In this document: one piece after another, positions 35,301 through 43,308 of the stretch | Layout: each line of letters opens with the position of its first letter | How positions within the stretch are numbered: the stretch's first letter is position 1 | NCBI GenBank assembly: GCA_000230935.2 | Contig: AGIQ01000011.1 | Span: forward strand, 1-64,000 | From: Mycolicibacterium rhodesiae JS60 | Lineage (GTDB): Bacteria; Actinomycetota; Actinomycetes; Mycobacteriales; Mycobacteriaceae | Direction: 5' to 3' | Length of the DNA: 64,000 bases | Notes under the pieces: generated by a model | Seen by the model: only the letters and a program-made list of their open reading frames with translations | Databases searched by the model: none | Told to the model about the DNA's origin: nothing | Translations under genes and position numbers: made by a program

Positions 35301-35467
35301 ACCCCGGGTTTGTCCTGCACGAACTACCGCTCCTGCGGTTACGGGCGCTGCTTGCCAGGAACGCTGGAGATGAGTTGGGCTACCGGCACTTCTCAAACGG
35401 CTTCCGGAGGAAGGCGCTCAGAGCGGACTTCGAGGGATACCTGGCACAGGCCGATGCGATGGGCTGA
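32303..35467 (+). CDS. Class III cyclase-homology domain / AAA-type ATPase / TPR protein
   Basis: A 1054-residue signalling-type protein. Order: an N-terminal zinc ribbon (C7-x2-C10 and C21-x2-C24); a class III nucleotidyl cyclase homology domain (about 38-205) with metal Asp46 (VVFTDVV) and Asp90 (FTGDG); a STAND/AAA ATPase with Walker A GPPGIGKT (261-268) and Walker B VYVIEDAHW (about 380-388); and a long helical TPR-like C-terminus (about 600-1054). The substrate-specifying Lys expected before GDG is Ser, and the transition-state Asn is Gly (VGEQVGLAQR; the Arg is kept). Cyclase activity is therefore doubtful, and the domain may act as a dimerising sensor. There is no LuxR HTH at the end. 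GC at third positions looks a little lower than in its neighbours. Confidence 0.86.
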   Translation: MTLIGVCLTCGTELLESARFCHSCGSSVGDAGTRPEYKQVTVVFTDVVRSMDIAAAVGAERLREIMAELADTCAGVVRRFGGTVGSFTGDGIMAVFGAPVAFEDHAVRACLAALAIQEVARPLAVDVQRKDGIDLTLRIGLNSGEVIAGEMGSGSFGYTAVGEQVGLAQRMESIAPPGGVMLSESTASLVQHNFVLGAKEFVRVKGFVGPLPAYQLLSASAERRVGRRHSRLVGRETETAKISAILDKALDGAGSVVTVSGPPGIGKTRLVRESVSAAAGRGFEVFSTYCESHTREISFQVISRLLRAMFGIGSLASGAARMRVRAAAPGADAEDLLLLDELLGIRDTEMALPDISPDARRRRLIELINAVSLARSNPAVYVIEDAHWIDSVSESILADFAAAFPRMRATMLITYRSEYRGALTDLAGAEAIVLAPLSDSYIGELLDELLGLDSSVDRLSTVVASRVAGIPFCAEEIVRDLAERGEIEGEPGAYKCLGQVDDVHVPPTLQAAIGDRIDRLTPSAKRTLNAAAVIGVRFRAALLERLLERPDLAPLVEAELVDQLMYGADAEYAFHHPLTQKVAYESQLKAARSDLHRRVAAMMQQTSAAATSEGAAMIATQLESAGELSDAYEWFMRAATGYEQRDIRAARGSWKQAVRVADQIPGDNAECLAMRITPRALLCGSAYWVGGVPETTGFEELRDITAAAGDQKSLAVGMAGHLNTLTFNSRHREAVQTASEFAALVESIGEPEMSVGLLYGAAQAHFEAGEVVESLRLAQRIIDLADGDPVRGNFVIGSPVAWAVTLGGASAMCLGRPGWRADIGRGIAMARSFDAATRVLAQIYKFAGATPNRAIVPDAEDISATSESLEIAQQSGDNTAVAFAYLIKAMALLHSPDANRAAGVDALTAAREMIVGEKLTLTLRRLTDIEFARAKLGSGELDGAIALARQVVHDEFRTGEMLYRGPATEVLGEALLCRGTPSDIDEAHKAVRRLAAVPTDPGFVLHELPLLRLRALLARNAGDELGYRHFSNGFRRKALRADFEGYLAQADAMG

Positions 35468-35556
35468 CGGACCAGTACGGTATGCCCGGGCGATGCGTTC
35501 GTCCGACAGAGGGTGTTGGCTGGGGATCCGTTGAACCACGGGACGGAGGTTCGCTT

Positions 35557-36024
35557 GTGCCGCGCTTGTTGATCGTGCACCACACGCCGTCGCCGCATTG
35601 CCAGGAGATGTTCGAGGCGGTGCTGGCCGGGGCAACCGATCCCGAGATCGAGGGTGTCGAGGTGGTGCGCAGGCCGGCGCTGACGGTTTCGGCGGCGGAG
35701 ATGCTGGACGCCGACGGCTACCTGCTGGGCACCCCGGCCAACCTCGGCTACATCAGCGGGGCGCTCAAGCACGCCTTCGACCAGTCGTACTACCAGCTGC
35801 TGGACTCCACCCGCGGCCGGCCGTTCGGCGTCTACCTGCACGGCAACGAGGGCACCGAGGGGGCGCAGCGTGCCATCGACGGCATCACCGCCGGACTGGG
35901 CTGGGTGAAGGCAGCCGAAACCGTCGTCGTCGCGGGCAAGCCGGCCAAGTCCGACGTCGAGGCATGCTGGAACCTCGGCGCGACGGTGGCGGCAACGCTG
36001 ATGGGGCAGAGCGACACGATCTGA
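35557..36024 (+). CDS. Flavodoxin-like NAD(P)H-dependent FMN reductase family protein
   Basis: A 155-residue flavodoxin-fold protein: VPRLLIVHHTPSPHCQEMFEAV gives the N-terminal FMN-phosphate loop (about residues 8-20). LLGTPANLGYISGALKHAFDQ and the YLHGNEGTEGAQRA segment form the rest of the FMN site. It matches the conserved mycobacterial gene Rv2771c. I chose the GTG at 35557, preceded by GGACGGAGG, over the longer frame from 35482. It probably transfers electrons or reduces quinones, but the partner is unknown. Confidence 0.85.
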   Translation: MPRLLIVHHTPSPHCQEMFEAVLAGATDPEIEGVEVVRRPALTVSAAEMLDADGYLLGTPANLGYISGALKHAFDQSYYQLLDSTRGRPFGVYLHGNEGTEGAQRAIDGITAGLGWVKAAETVVVAGKPAKSDVEACWNLGATVAATLMGQSDTI

Positions 36025-36066
36025 CGCGCTTCCGGGACCGCTGGGCCGGTCGGTACCGTCTGTGCC

Positions 36067-36522
36067 ATGGGAATCGCTGATATCGCGCTGGGGGCAGCCC
36101 CGATCGCCGGTGGCGCGCTGCTGGGTGTCGCTGCGGGCAATCTGAGGGGACCCGATGTTCGCGGCGCGATCAAGAACGATATCGAGCTGCTCGACAAGAT
36201 CCCGGAAGAGAACATCGAGCTGCGCGCGGCGCTGCGCAAGAGTATCGACGACCGCATCATCGACCTCATCGCCGCCACCGAGAGGACCCGTGAACTGCGC
36301 GAGATCGCCGCCTCCTATAAGGGCAACTGGCGCGATATCGTCGTGTTCGTCTGTGCGGTCCTCTTCACGATCGTCTGGTGGAACGTCCCACACAGCCGCA
36401 GCAACTGGCTGGTGATGTTCGTCTTCCTGATCGTGCTGTCCGCCATCGTCGCCGTGTACGCATCGCGCGGCGTCATCCGCGGGTTGAGCAGCATCCGCCA
36501 CCGGCACGACCACGACGCCTAA
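36067..36522 (+). CDS. Conserved membrane protein, two C-terminal TM segments
   Basis: A 151-residue hypothetical protein. The N-terminus is a short Ala/Gly-rich hydrophobic segment (residues 5-24). A charged helical region with Glu/Arg repeats follows (residues 30-85). Two clear transmembrane segments cover about 90-107 and 113-132, and a basic His-rich tail (RHRHDHDA) ends it. No family is recognised. The stop overlaps the end of the convergent dienelactone hydrolase gene by 4 bases. Confidence 0.72.
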   Translation: MGIADIALGAAPIAGGALLGVAAGNLRGPDVRGAIKNDIELLDKIPEENIELRAALRKSIDDRIIDLIAATERTRELREIAASYKGNWRDIVVFVCAVLFTIVWWNVPHSRSNWLVMFVFLIVLSAIVAVYASRGVIRGLSSIRHRHDHDA

Positions 36523-37259
36523 GCCGGCAGGTTCGCCCCGAAGACGTCCTTCATCGCGTCCCAGTGCCGCTGCGCGGCGGCCTCGTCATACGGCGGGTTG
36601 TCCGGCACCGCGAAACCGTGAGCGGCCGAATACGACTCGATGGTGTGCTCGACGCCGGCGTCGGTCAGTGCCTTGTCCAGGGTTTCGGCGTCGGCGGTCG
36701 TGAACGACGCATCGTCCTGTGCCCCGCCGACGTAGACCGTGGCGCCGATCTTGTCGGCCAGCAGATGCGGACTCGCCGGATCGTCGGAAGCCAGCCCGCC
36801 GCCGTGGAACGACATCGCGGCCGCGACCCGCTCCGGCACCCGACCCGCGACGATCAGCGAGGTCCGGCCGCCCATGCAGTACCCGGTGGTGCCGAACTTC
36901 TCGCCGCTGACCTCGGGCCGGGCGGCCAGGTAGTCGAAGAACGCGCGAGCGTCGGCCGCCATCGCGTCGGGGGTGACACTGCCGATCATCGAGAACAGCC
37001 GCTGCCGTTCGGCCCCGTCGCCGAACACGGTCGCCATGTCGAACGGTGCCCAGTCGCCGCTGCGGTAGTACACATCGGGCACCAGGACCACATATCCCAG
37101 GCCCGCCAGGCGGGCCGCCATGTCGACGAACGTCGCACGGGTACCGCCCGCGTCGGGATACATGATCACCGCGGGCCACGGACCTTGCCCCTCGGGGACA
37201 GCCAGGGTGACCGGACAGGTGCCATCGGCGGTGGCGACGGTGTCAGAGATGGTCGGCAT
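36519..37259 (-). CDS. Dienelactone hydrolase family protein
   Basis: Alpha/beta hydrolase of 246 residues. The nucleophile elbow is GYCMGG, with the Cys nucleophile characteristic of dienelactone hydrolases. YPDAGGTRATFVDMAARLAGLGY lies near the N-terminus, the acid is in the VGGAQDD region, and the catalytic His is in AAHGFAVPD. It corresponds by position to Rv2765. The ATG at 37259 (MPTISDTVATADG) is chosen; longer frames would run into thyA. It is divergent from thyA with only 43 bases between starts, so the two promoters must overlap. Confidence 0.9.
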   Translation of the reverse strand: MPTISDTVATADGTCPVTLAVPEGQGPWPAVIMYPDAGGTRATFVDMAARLAGLGYVVLVPDVYYRSGDWAPFDMATVFGDGAERQRLFSMIGSVTPDAMAADARAFFDYLAARPEVSGEKFGTTGYCMGGRTSLIVAGRVPERVAAAMSFHGGGLASDDPASPHLLADKIGATVYVGGAQDDASFTTADAETLDKALTDAGVEHTIESYSAAHGFAVPDNPPYDEAAAQRHWDAMKDVFGANLPA

Positions 37260-37302
37260 GGCTTCGTTTGTACTCTCCACCACCGGACGTAAGCTGAGCG
37301 GC

Positions 37303-38103
37303 GTGCCGATCGCCACACCGTACGAGGATCTGCTGCGACGTGTGCTCGAGCAGGGCACCCCGAAATCCGATCGCACCGGTACCGGCACCCGCAGCCTGTT
37401 CGGCCACCAGCTGCGCTACGACCTGACAGCCGGCTTTCCGCTGATCACCACCAAGAAGGTGCACCTGAAGTCGATCGTCTACGAGCTGCTGTGGTTCCTG
37501 CGCGGCGACTCCAACGTCGCCTGGCTGCAGGAGCACGGGGTGAGTATCTGGGACGAATGGGCTTCTCCCACCGGCGATCTCGGGCCGGTCTACGGCGTGC
37601 AGTGGCGGTCATGGCCGGCGCCGTCGGGCGAGCACGTCGACCAGATCAGCGCCGCGCTGCACCTGCTGCGCACCGACCCGGACAGCCGCCGGATCATCGT
37701 CTCGGCGTGGAACGTCGGGGAAATCCCGCAGATGGCACTCGCACCGTGCCATGCGCTGTTCCAGTTCTATGTGGCCGACGGACGGCTCAGCTGTCAGCTC
37801 TACCAGCGCAGCGCCGACCTGTTCCTGGGTGTGCCGTTCAACATCGCGAGCTACGCGCTGCTGACCCACATGATGGCCGCGCAGGCCGGGCTCGAGGTGG
37901 GGGAGTTCGTCTGGACCGGTGGGGACTGCCACATCTACGACAACCACGTCGAGCAGGTCACCGAGCAGCTCAGCCGCGACCCGCGTCCGTACCCGGAACT
38001 TGTTCTGGCCCAGCGTGATTCGATCTTCGACTACACGTTCGAAGATGTCGAGATCCGCAACTACGATCCGCACCCGGCGATCAAGGCACCCGTCGCCGTA
38101 TGA
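37303..38103 (+). CDS. thyA: Thymidylate synthase ThyA (folate-dependent)
   Basis: Methylates dUMP to dTMP using methylene-tetrahydrofolate as both carbon donor and reductant. The 266-residue protein shows DRTGTGTRSLFGHQ near the N-terminus, the catalytic Cys149 in APCHALFQFYV, QRSADLFLGVPFN and DCHIYDNH. The GTG at 37303 is chosen by homology. The stop overlaps the dfrA ATG (ATGA), which pairs synthesis with regeneration of tetrahydrofolate. A second, flavin-dependent synthase (thyX) lies 1.8 kb downstream. Confidence 0.97.
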   Translation: MPIATPYEDLLRRVLEQGTPKSDRTGTGTRSLFGHQLRYDLTAGFPLITTKKVHLKSIVYELLWFLRGDSNVAWLQEHGVSIWDEWASPTGDLGPVYGVQWRSWPAPSGEHVDQISAALHLLRTDPDSRRIIVSAWNVGEIPQMALAPCHALFQFYVADGRLSCQLYQRSADLFLGVPFNIASYALLTHMMAAQAGLEVGEFVWTGGDCHIYDNHVEQVTEQLSRDPRPYPELVLAQRDSIFDYTFEDVEIRNYDPHPAIKAPVAV

Positions 38104-38579
38104 GTGTGGGTTTGATCTGGGCGCAGTCGACCTCAGGTGTCATCGGCCGCGACGGCGGCATCCCATGGCGCCTGCCCGAGGACCTGGCGCGCTTCAAGGA
38201 CCTCACGATGGGACACACCGTCGTGATGGGTCGGCGCACCTGGGAGTCGCTGCCGGCGTCGGTGCGGCCACTGCCGGGCCGAAAAAATGTCGTACTCACC
38301 CGGCAAGCTGACTACATGGCTGACGGAGCGACCGTGGTGACCGGGCTCGACGGGGTGAGAGACGAGGACGCGTGGGTGATCGGCGGGGCGGAGGTCTATC
38401 ACCTCGCCCTACCCTTGGCGACGCACTGTGAGGTGACGGAGGTGGAGATCGGCCTGCGCCTGCAGGATGACGACGCCCTCGCCCCCCTCCTCGACGAATC
38501 GTGGGTCGGTACCTCGGGGGACTGGCAGGCCAGCAGCTCGGGGCTGCGGTACCGGTTCCATCGCTACCTGCGGGCATGA
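38100..38579 (+). CDS. dfrA: Dihydrofolate reductase
   Basis: Reduces dihydrofolate to tetrahydrofolate with NADPH, replacing what ThyA consumes; the target of trimethoprim-type drugs. The 159-residue protein shows IGRDGGIPWRLPEDLARFK (acidic catalytic residue in PEDL), GHTVVMGRRTWESLP and the NADPH loop VIGGAEVY. The start is coupled to thyA (ATGA) and the stop overlaps the ATG of the YcaQ-like gene (ATGA at 38576). Confidence 0.97.
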   Translation: MSVGLIWAQSTSGVIGRDGGIPWRLPEDLARFKDLTMGHTVVMGRRTWESLPASVRPLPGRKNVVLTRQADYMADGATVVTGLDGVRDEDAWVIGGAEVYHLALPLATHCEVTEVEIGLRLQDDDALAPLLDESWVGTSGDWQASSSGLRYRFHRYLRA

Positions 38580-39784
38580 CCCGGCTGTCCGCCGATCAGG
38601 CTCGCCGCGTCGCAGTTTCGGCGCAGGGCCTGGCCGAACCCAAGCCGCGCGGACCCGTCACGCGCGCGCACCTGCGCCGGCTGATCGACCGCATACAAGT
38701 GCTGCAACTTGACTCGGTCTCGGTGGCGGTGCGCGCCCACTACGCGCCGGTGTTCAGCCGGCTGGGTCCCTACGACCGTGACGTGCTCGACGGTGCGGCA
38801 TGGAGCCACAGCGCCCGCGCGCCGCGCCTTCTCGTCGAATACTGGGCGCACGAGGCCGCGCTGATGGCCGTCGAGGACTGGCCGCTGATGCGTTGGCGGA
38901 TGCGGGAATACACCCACGGCCGGTGGGGCACCGAGATCGTCAAGAAGAACCCGCGGCTGGCTGAGAACATCCTCGCCGCCGTCGCCGAACTCGGCCCCAG
39001 CACCGCGGGTCAGATCGAGGCGCACATGGAATCCGAACCGCGTGGGCGCAAGGGGCCGTGGTGGGACCGCAGCGACACCAAGTGGGTGGCCGAGGCGCTG
39101 TGGTCGTCGGGAGCTTTGACCACCGCCACCCGGGTCGGGTTCGCCCGGCACTACGACCTCAGCGAGCGGGTGCTGCCGCCCGAGGTTTTCGCGCGCGACG
39201 TGGACGACGTCGAGGCGGTGCGGGAGCTGGTGCTGCGCGCCGCCGGGGCACTCGGGGTGGGGACCGAACCCGATCTGCGCGACTACTTCCGGCTGAGTCC
39301 GAAGCAGAGCAAGCCCGCGGTCGCCGCGTTGGTCGCAGACGGTGAGCTGGAGGAGGTCGCGGTCGACGGCTGGCCGGCTCCGGCATACCTGCGCGCGGGG
39401 CAGAGCGTGCCCCGGGTGGACCGCGGCACCGCCCTGCTGTGCCCGTTCGATCCGCTGATCTTCTTCCGTCCGCGGGTGGAGCGACTATTCGAATTCCATT
39501 ACCGCATAGAGATTTACACGCCCGCGCCCAAGCGTCAGTTCGGTTACTACGTGTGGCCGTTCCTGCTCGACGGCCGGCTGGTCGGCCGAGTCGACCTCAA
39601 GGCCGAGCGGACCAGCGATCGGTTGAACGTGGTCGGGGCGTTCGCCGAGCCCGGCCAGGACCCGGCCGTCATCGCTCCGAGGCTGGCCGCCGAACTGCAG
39701 AGCATGGCGTCCTGGCTGGGGCTGGGTGACGTCACGGTCGGCCGGCGCGGGGAGGTTGCGCCCGCTCTGCGCGCGGCGCTGTAG
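38576..39784 (+). CDS. YcaQ/AlkX-like winged-helix DNA glycosylase (HTH_42)
   Basis: A 402-residue protein of the HTH_42/YcaQ family, which includes interstrand-crosslink DNA glycosylases (AlkX/YcaQ and AlkZ). The putative catalytic Q-x-D motif is visible in IQVLQLDSVSV near residue 43. YWAHEAALM, MRWRMREY and the C-terminal FDPLIFFRPRVERLFEFHYRIEIYTPA-type segment are typical. The ATG overlaps the dfrA stop, so it shares the thyA-dfrA transcript. A link between nucleotide supply and crosslink repair is suggestive but not proven. Confidence 0.88.
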   Translation: MTRLSADQARRVAVSAQGLAEPKPRGPVTRAHLRRLIDRIQVLQLDSVSVAVRAHYAPVFSRLGPYDRDVLDGAAWSHSARAPRLLVEYWAHEAALMAVEDWPLMRWRMREYTHGRWGTEIVKKNPRLAENILAAVAELGPSTAGQIEAHMESEPRGRKGPWWDRSDTKWVAEALWSSGALTTATRVGFARHYDLSERVLPPEVFARDVDDVEAVRELVLRAAGALGVGTEPDLRDYFRLSPKQSKPAVAALVADGELEEVAVDGWPAPAYLRAGQSVPRVDRGTALLCPFDPLIFFRPRVERLFEFHYRIEIYTPAPKRQFGYYVWPFLLDGRLVGRVDLKAERTSDRLNVVGAFAEPGQDPAVIAPRLAAELQSMASWLGLGDVTVGRRGEVAPALRAAL

Positions 39785-39908
39785 GCGCCCAGATCTGCAC
39801 CAGGGTCGTGATTCGTCGGCGATCAACAGCCATGGTGTCGATTTCGCCGACCGCGATCCTCAACGTTCCAGGAGCCTGGGAGTGCGCCGGATCGATGTCA
39901 GCGCACTC

Positions 39909-39930
39909 TGCGGACGACTTTGCGTCCGCA
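39909..39930 (+). promoter_or_regulatory. Stem-loop just upstream of thyX
   Basis: TGCGGACG (39909-39916) pairs with CGTCCGCA (39923-39930) around a 6-base loop, ending 13 bases before the thyX GTG. The thyX Shine-Dalgarno AAGGTGAG follows immediately. It could influence thyX translation or be an attenuator; it lacks a U-tract. The rest of the 159-base gap shows nothing clear. Confidence 0.35.
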
Positions 39931-39943
39931 TTAAGGTGAGCCC

Positions 39944-40696
39944 GTGGCCGAGATCGCGCCGCTGCGCGTGCAGCTCATCGCCAAGACCGAGTTCATGGCG
40001 CCCGCCGACGTGCCCTGGACCACCGACGCCGATGGCGGCGAGGCGCTGCTCGAGTTCGCCGGCCGCGCCTGCTACCAGAGCTGGTCCAAGCCGAATCCCC
40101 GGACGGCCACCAACGCGTCCTATCTCAAACACATCATCGACGTGGGCCATTTCTCGGTGCTCGAGCACGCCTCGGTGTCGTTCTACATCACCGGCATCTC
40201 CCGGTCCTGCACGCACGAGCTGATCCGGCACCGGCACTTCTCTTATTCGCAGCTATCCCAGCGGTACGTGCCCGAGAACGACGCCCAGGTGGTCGTGCCG
40301 CCCGGGCTGGAGGACGATCCGGAGTTGCAGCAGATCCTGCTCGACGCCGCCGACGCCAGCCGCGCCGCCTACCTGGAACTGCTGACCCGGCTGGAAGCAA
40401 AATTTGCCGACCAGCCCAACGCCATGCTGCGGCGCAAGCAGGCGCGTCAGGCGGCACGCGCGGTGCTGCCCAACGACACCGAGACCCGCATCGTGGTGAG
40501 TGGCAACTACCGGGCCTGGCGGCATTTCATCGCCATGCGGGCCAGCGAGCACGCCGACGTGGAGATTCGCCGGCTGGCGATCGCCTGCCTGCGTCAGCTG
40601 GCTGCCACCGCGCCCGCCGTCTTCGCCGACTTCGAGATCAGCGAACTTACTGACGGCACGGAGGTTGCGACCTCACCGCTGGCTACGGAGGCGTGA
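39944..40696 (+). CDS. thyX: Flavin-dependent thymidylate synthase ThyX
   Basis: FAD-dependent enzyme that makes dTMP with NADPH as reductant, without oxidising tetrahydrofolate. The 250-residue protein has the signature RHR-x7-SQR, seen as RHRHFSYSQLSQR from residue 95, and FSVLEHASVSFYI upstream. The GTG at 39944 follows AAGGTGAG. M. tuberculosis also carries both ThyA and ThyX. It lies upstream of dapA on the same strand, but dapA has its own -10. Confidence 0.97.
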   Translation: MAEIAPLRVQLIAKTEFMAPADVPWTTDADGGEALLEFAGRACYQSWSKPNPRTATNASYLKHIIDVGHFSVLEHASVSFYITGISRSCTHELIRHRHFSYSQLSQRYVPENDAQVVVPPGLEDDPELQQILLDAADASRAAYLELLTRLEAKFADQPNAMLRRKQARQAARAVLPNDTETRIVVSGNYRAWRHFIAMRASEHADVEIRRLAIACLRQLAATAPAVFADFEISELTDGTEVATSPLATEA

Positions 40697-40707
40697 CCCG
40701 GAGCGGG

Positions 40708-40713
40708 TAATCT
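40708..40713 (+). promoter_or_regulatory. Probable -10 element of leaderless dapA transcript
   Basis: TAATCT lies 8 bases before the GTG at 40722. The alternative GTG at 40716 would be only 2 bases downstream of this element and so probably untranscribed, which supports 40722 as the dapA start. Confidence 0.5.
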
Positions 40714-40721
40714 AGGTGTCC

Positions 40722-41624
40722 GTGAGCACCAGCGGAGTCGACGTCAGCGCCCGATTGGGCACCGTACTGACCGCAATGGTGACTCCCTTCAAGCCCGACG
40801 GCACGCTGGATACCGTCGCTGCCGCGCGGGCCGCCACCCACCTGGTCGACACCGGCTGCGACGGGCTCGTGCTGTCTGGCACGACCGGTGAGTCACCGAC
40901 CACCACCGACGAAGAGAAGCTGGCGTTACTGCGCAGTGTCCTCGAAGCCGTCGGTGACCGCGCCCGTATCATCGCCGGCGTCGGCACCTATGACACCGCC
41001 CACAGCGTGCACCTGGCGAAGACCGCCGCGGCCGAGGGCGCCCACGGTCTCCTGGTCGTCACGCCGTACTATTCGCGGCCGCCGCAATCGGGTCTGGTCG
41101 CGCACTTCACGACCGTCGCCGACGCCACCGATCTTCCGGTGATCCTCTACGACATCCCGCCGCGCTCGGTCATCCCGATCGAATGGGACACGATGCGTAC
41201 CCTGGCCGCGCACCCCAACATCGTCGCGGTCAAGGATGCCAAGGCCGATCTGCACGGCGGCGCGCAGATCATGGCTGAAACGGGTTTGGCCTATTACTCC
41301 GGTGACGACGCGCTGAACCTGCCTTGGCTGGCGATGGGTGCGGTCGGCTTTGTCAGCGTGTGGGGGCATGTGGCGGCCAGCCAGCTGCGAGACATGTTGA
41401 CCGCCTTCACCTCTGGCGACATCGCCACTGCCCGCAAGATCGCCGTGACACTGGCGCCGCTGAATGCCGCGCAAACCCGGCTGGGTGGCGTCACCTTCGC
41501 CAAAGCCGGACTGCGGCTGCAGGGTATCGACGTCGGCGAGCCCCGGCTGCCGCAGATGCCTGCCACCCCGGAACAACTCGACGAGCTCGCGGCCGACCTG
41601 CGCGCCGCAGCAATCTTGCGATGA
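40722..41624 (+). CDS. dapA: 4-hydroxy-tetrahydrodipicolinate synthase
   Basis: Condenses pyruvate with aspartate semialdehyde, the first dedicated step to diaminopimelate and lysine. The TIM-barrel protein of 300 residues has GTTGESPTT, the active-site Tyr in TPYYSRPPQ, and the Schiff-base Lys in IVAVKDAKADL. The GTG at 40722 gives the same N-terminus pattern and length as the mycobacterial family (VSTSGVDVSARLG). The stop overlaps the rnj ATG (ATGA at 41621). Confidence 0.96.
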   Translation: MSTSGVDVSARLGTVLTAMVTPFKPDGTLDTVAAARAATHLVDTGCDGLVLSGTTGESPTTTDEEKLALLRSVLEAVGDRARIIAGVGTYDTAHSVHLAKTAAAEGAHGLLVVTPYYSRPPQSGLVAHFTTVADATDLPVILYDIPPRSVIPIEWDTMRTLAAHPNIVAVKDAKADLHGGAQIMAETGLAYYSGDDALNLPWLAMGAVGFVSVWGHVAASQLRDMLTAFTSGDIATARKIAVTLAPLNAAQTRLGGVTFAKAGLRLQGIDVGEPRLPQMPATPEQLDELAADLRAAAILR

Positions 41625-43300
41625 ACACCGAGCTCTCGCCTCCCGGGCCACTGGCCCCGGAAGGTTTGCGTGTGACTGCGCTTGGGGGCATCAACGAAAT
41701 TGGTCGCAACATGACCGTTTTCGAGCATCTCGGCCGCTTGCTGATCATCGATTGTGGCGTGCTGTTCCCCAACCACGACGAACCCGGTGTCGACCTGATC
41801 CTGCCGGACCTGCGCTTGATCGAGGACCGTCTCGACGACATCGAGGCCCTCGTGCTCACCCACGCCCACGAGGACCATATCGGGGCCATCCCGTACCTGC
41901 TCAAGATGCGTGCCGACATCCCGGTCGTGGGCTCGAAGTTCACGCTCGCACTGGTGGCCGCGAAATGCCGTGAGCACCGGATCAATCCGGTGTTCCTCGA
42001 AGTGGCCGAGGGCCAGCGCAGCACCCACGGGGTGTTCGAGTGTCAGTACTTCGCGGTCAACCACTCGATTCCGGACGCCTTGGCGATCGCCATCCACACC
42101 GGCGCGGGTACCGTCCTGCACACCGGTGACATCAAGCTCGACCAGCTGCCGCTCGACGGTCGTCCGACCGACCTGCCGGGCATGTCACGCCTCGGCGATG
42201 CCGGGGTGGACCTGTTCCTGTGCGATTCGACCAACTCCGAGATCCCCGGCGTCGGGCCCTCGGAAAGCGAAGTGGGGCCCAATCTGCACCGACTGATGCG
42301 CGGCGCCGAGGGGCAGCGGGTCATTGTCGCGTGCTTCGCCTCGAATGTTGATCGGGTGCAGCAGATCGTCGATGCCGCAATCGCTCTCGGGCGCCGAGTG
42401 TCGTTCGTCGGCCGGTCGATGTTGCGCAATATGGCCATCGCCCGCGAGTTGGGATTCCTGCATGTCGACGACCGCGACGTCGTCGACATCGCGATGGCCG
42501 AGGAGATGTCGCCCGGTCAGGTGGTGCTGATCACCACCGGCACCCAGGGTGAGCCGATGGCGGCACTGTCGCGGATGTCGCGCGGGGAGCACCGCAGCAT
42601 CACGATCACCTCCGACGACCTGATCATCCTGTCCTCGTCGCTGATCCCCGGCAATGAGGAGGCGGTGTACGGGGTGATCGACGACCTGGCCAAGATCGGC
42701 GCCCGGGTGGTCACCAATCAGCAAGTGCGGGTGCATGTTTCCGGGCATGCTTATTCTGGCGAGTTGTTGTTCCTCTACAACGGGGTGCGTCCGCGCAACG
42801 TGATGCCGGTGCACGGCACCTGGCGCATGCTGCGCGCCAATGCCAAACTGGCCGCCCGCAGCGGCGTGCCCGAGGAGAACATCGTGGTGGCCGAGAGCGG
42901 CGTCAGCGTCGACCTCGTCGGTGGCCGGGTCTCGATCGCGGGTGCGGTGCCGGTCGGCAAGATGTTCGTCGACGGGCTGATCTCGGGCGACGTGGGCGAG
43001 GCGACGCTGGGCGAGCGGCTGATCCTCAGCTCGGGATTCGTCGCGGCGACGATCGTGGTGAACCGCGAGACCGGGCGACTTGTCGCCCCGCCGCACCTGT
43101 ACTCGCGCGGGTTCTCCGAGGATCCCAAGGCGCTGGAGCCGGTGACGCGCAAGGTCGAGGCGGAGCTGGAATCGCTTGCCGCCGACAATGTCACCGATCC
43201 GGTGCGCATCGCGCAGGTGGTGCGGCGCACGGTCGGCAAATGGGTCGGGGAGACCTATCGCCGCCAGCCGATGATCGTGCCGACCGTCATCGAGATCTAG
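41621..43300 (+). CDS. rnj: Ribonuclease J
   Basis: Beta-CASP metallo-beta-lactamase ribonuclease with 5'-3' exo- and endonuclease activity, involved in rRNA maturation and mRNA decay. The 559-residue protein has the zinc motif H81-A-H83-E-D85-H86, the LHTGDIKLD motif and the GTQGEPMAAL segment. The beta-CASP HVSGHAYSGEL motif and a C-terminal dimerisation domain complete it. It is coupled to dapA by ATGA. A long palindrome follows the stop at 43309-43372. Confidence 0.96.
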   Translation: MNTELSPPGPLAPEGLRVTALGGINEIGRNMTVFEHLGRLLIIDCGVLFPNHDEPGVDLILPDLRLIEDRLDDIEALVLTHAHEDHIGAIPYLLKMRADIPVVGSKFTLALVAAKCREHRINPVFLEVAEGQRSTHGVFECQYFAVNHSIPDALAIAIHTGAGTVLHTGDIKLDQLPLDGRPTDLPGMSRLGDAGVDLFLCDSTNSEIPGVGPSESEVGPNLHRLMRGAEGQRVIVACFASNVDRVQQIVDAAIALGRRVSFVGRSMLRNMAIARELGFLHVDDRDVVDIAMAEEMSPGQVVLITTGTQGEPMAALSRMSRGEHRSITITSDDLIILSSSLIPGNEEAVYGVIDDLAKIGARVVTNQQVRVHVSGHAYSGELLFLYNGVRPRNVMPVHGTWRMLRANAKLAARSGVPEENIVVAESGVSVDLVGGRVSIAGAVPVGKMFVDGLISGDVGEATLGERLILSSGFVAATIVVNRETGRLVAPPHLYSRGFSEDPKALEPVTRKVEAELESLAADNVTDPVRIAQVVRRTVGKWVGETYRRQPMIVPTVIEI

Positions 43301-43308
43301 ACTTCTCC

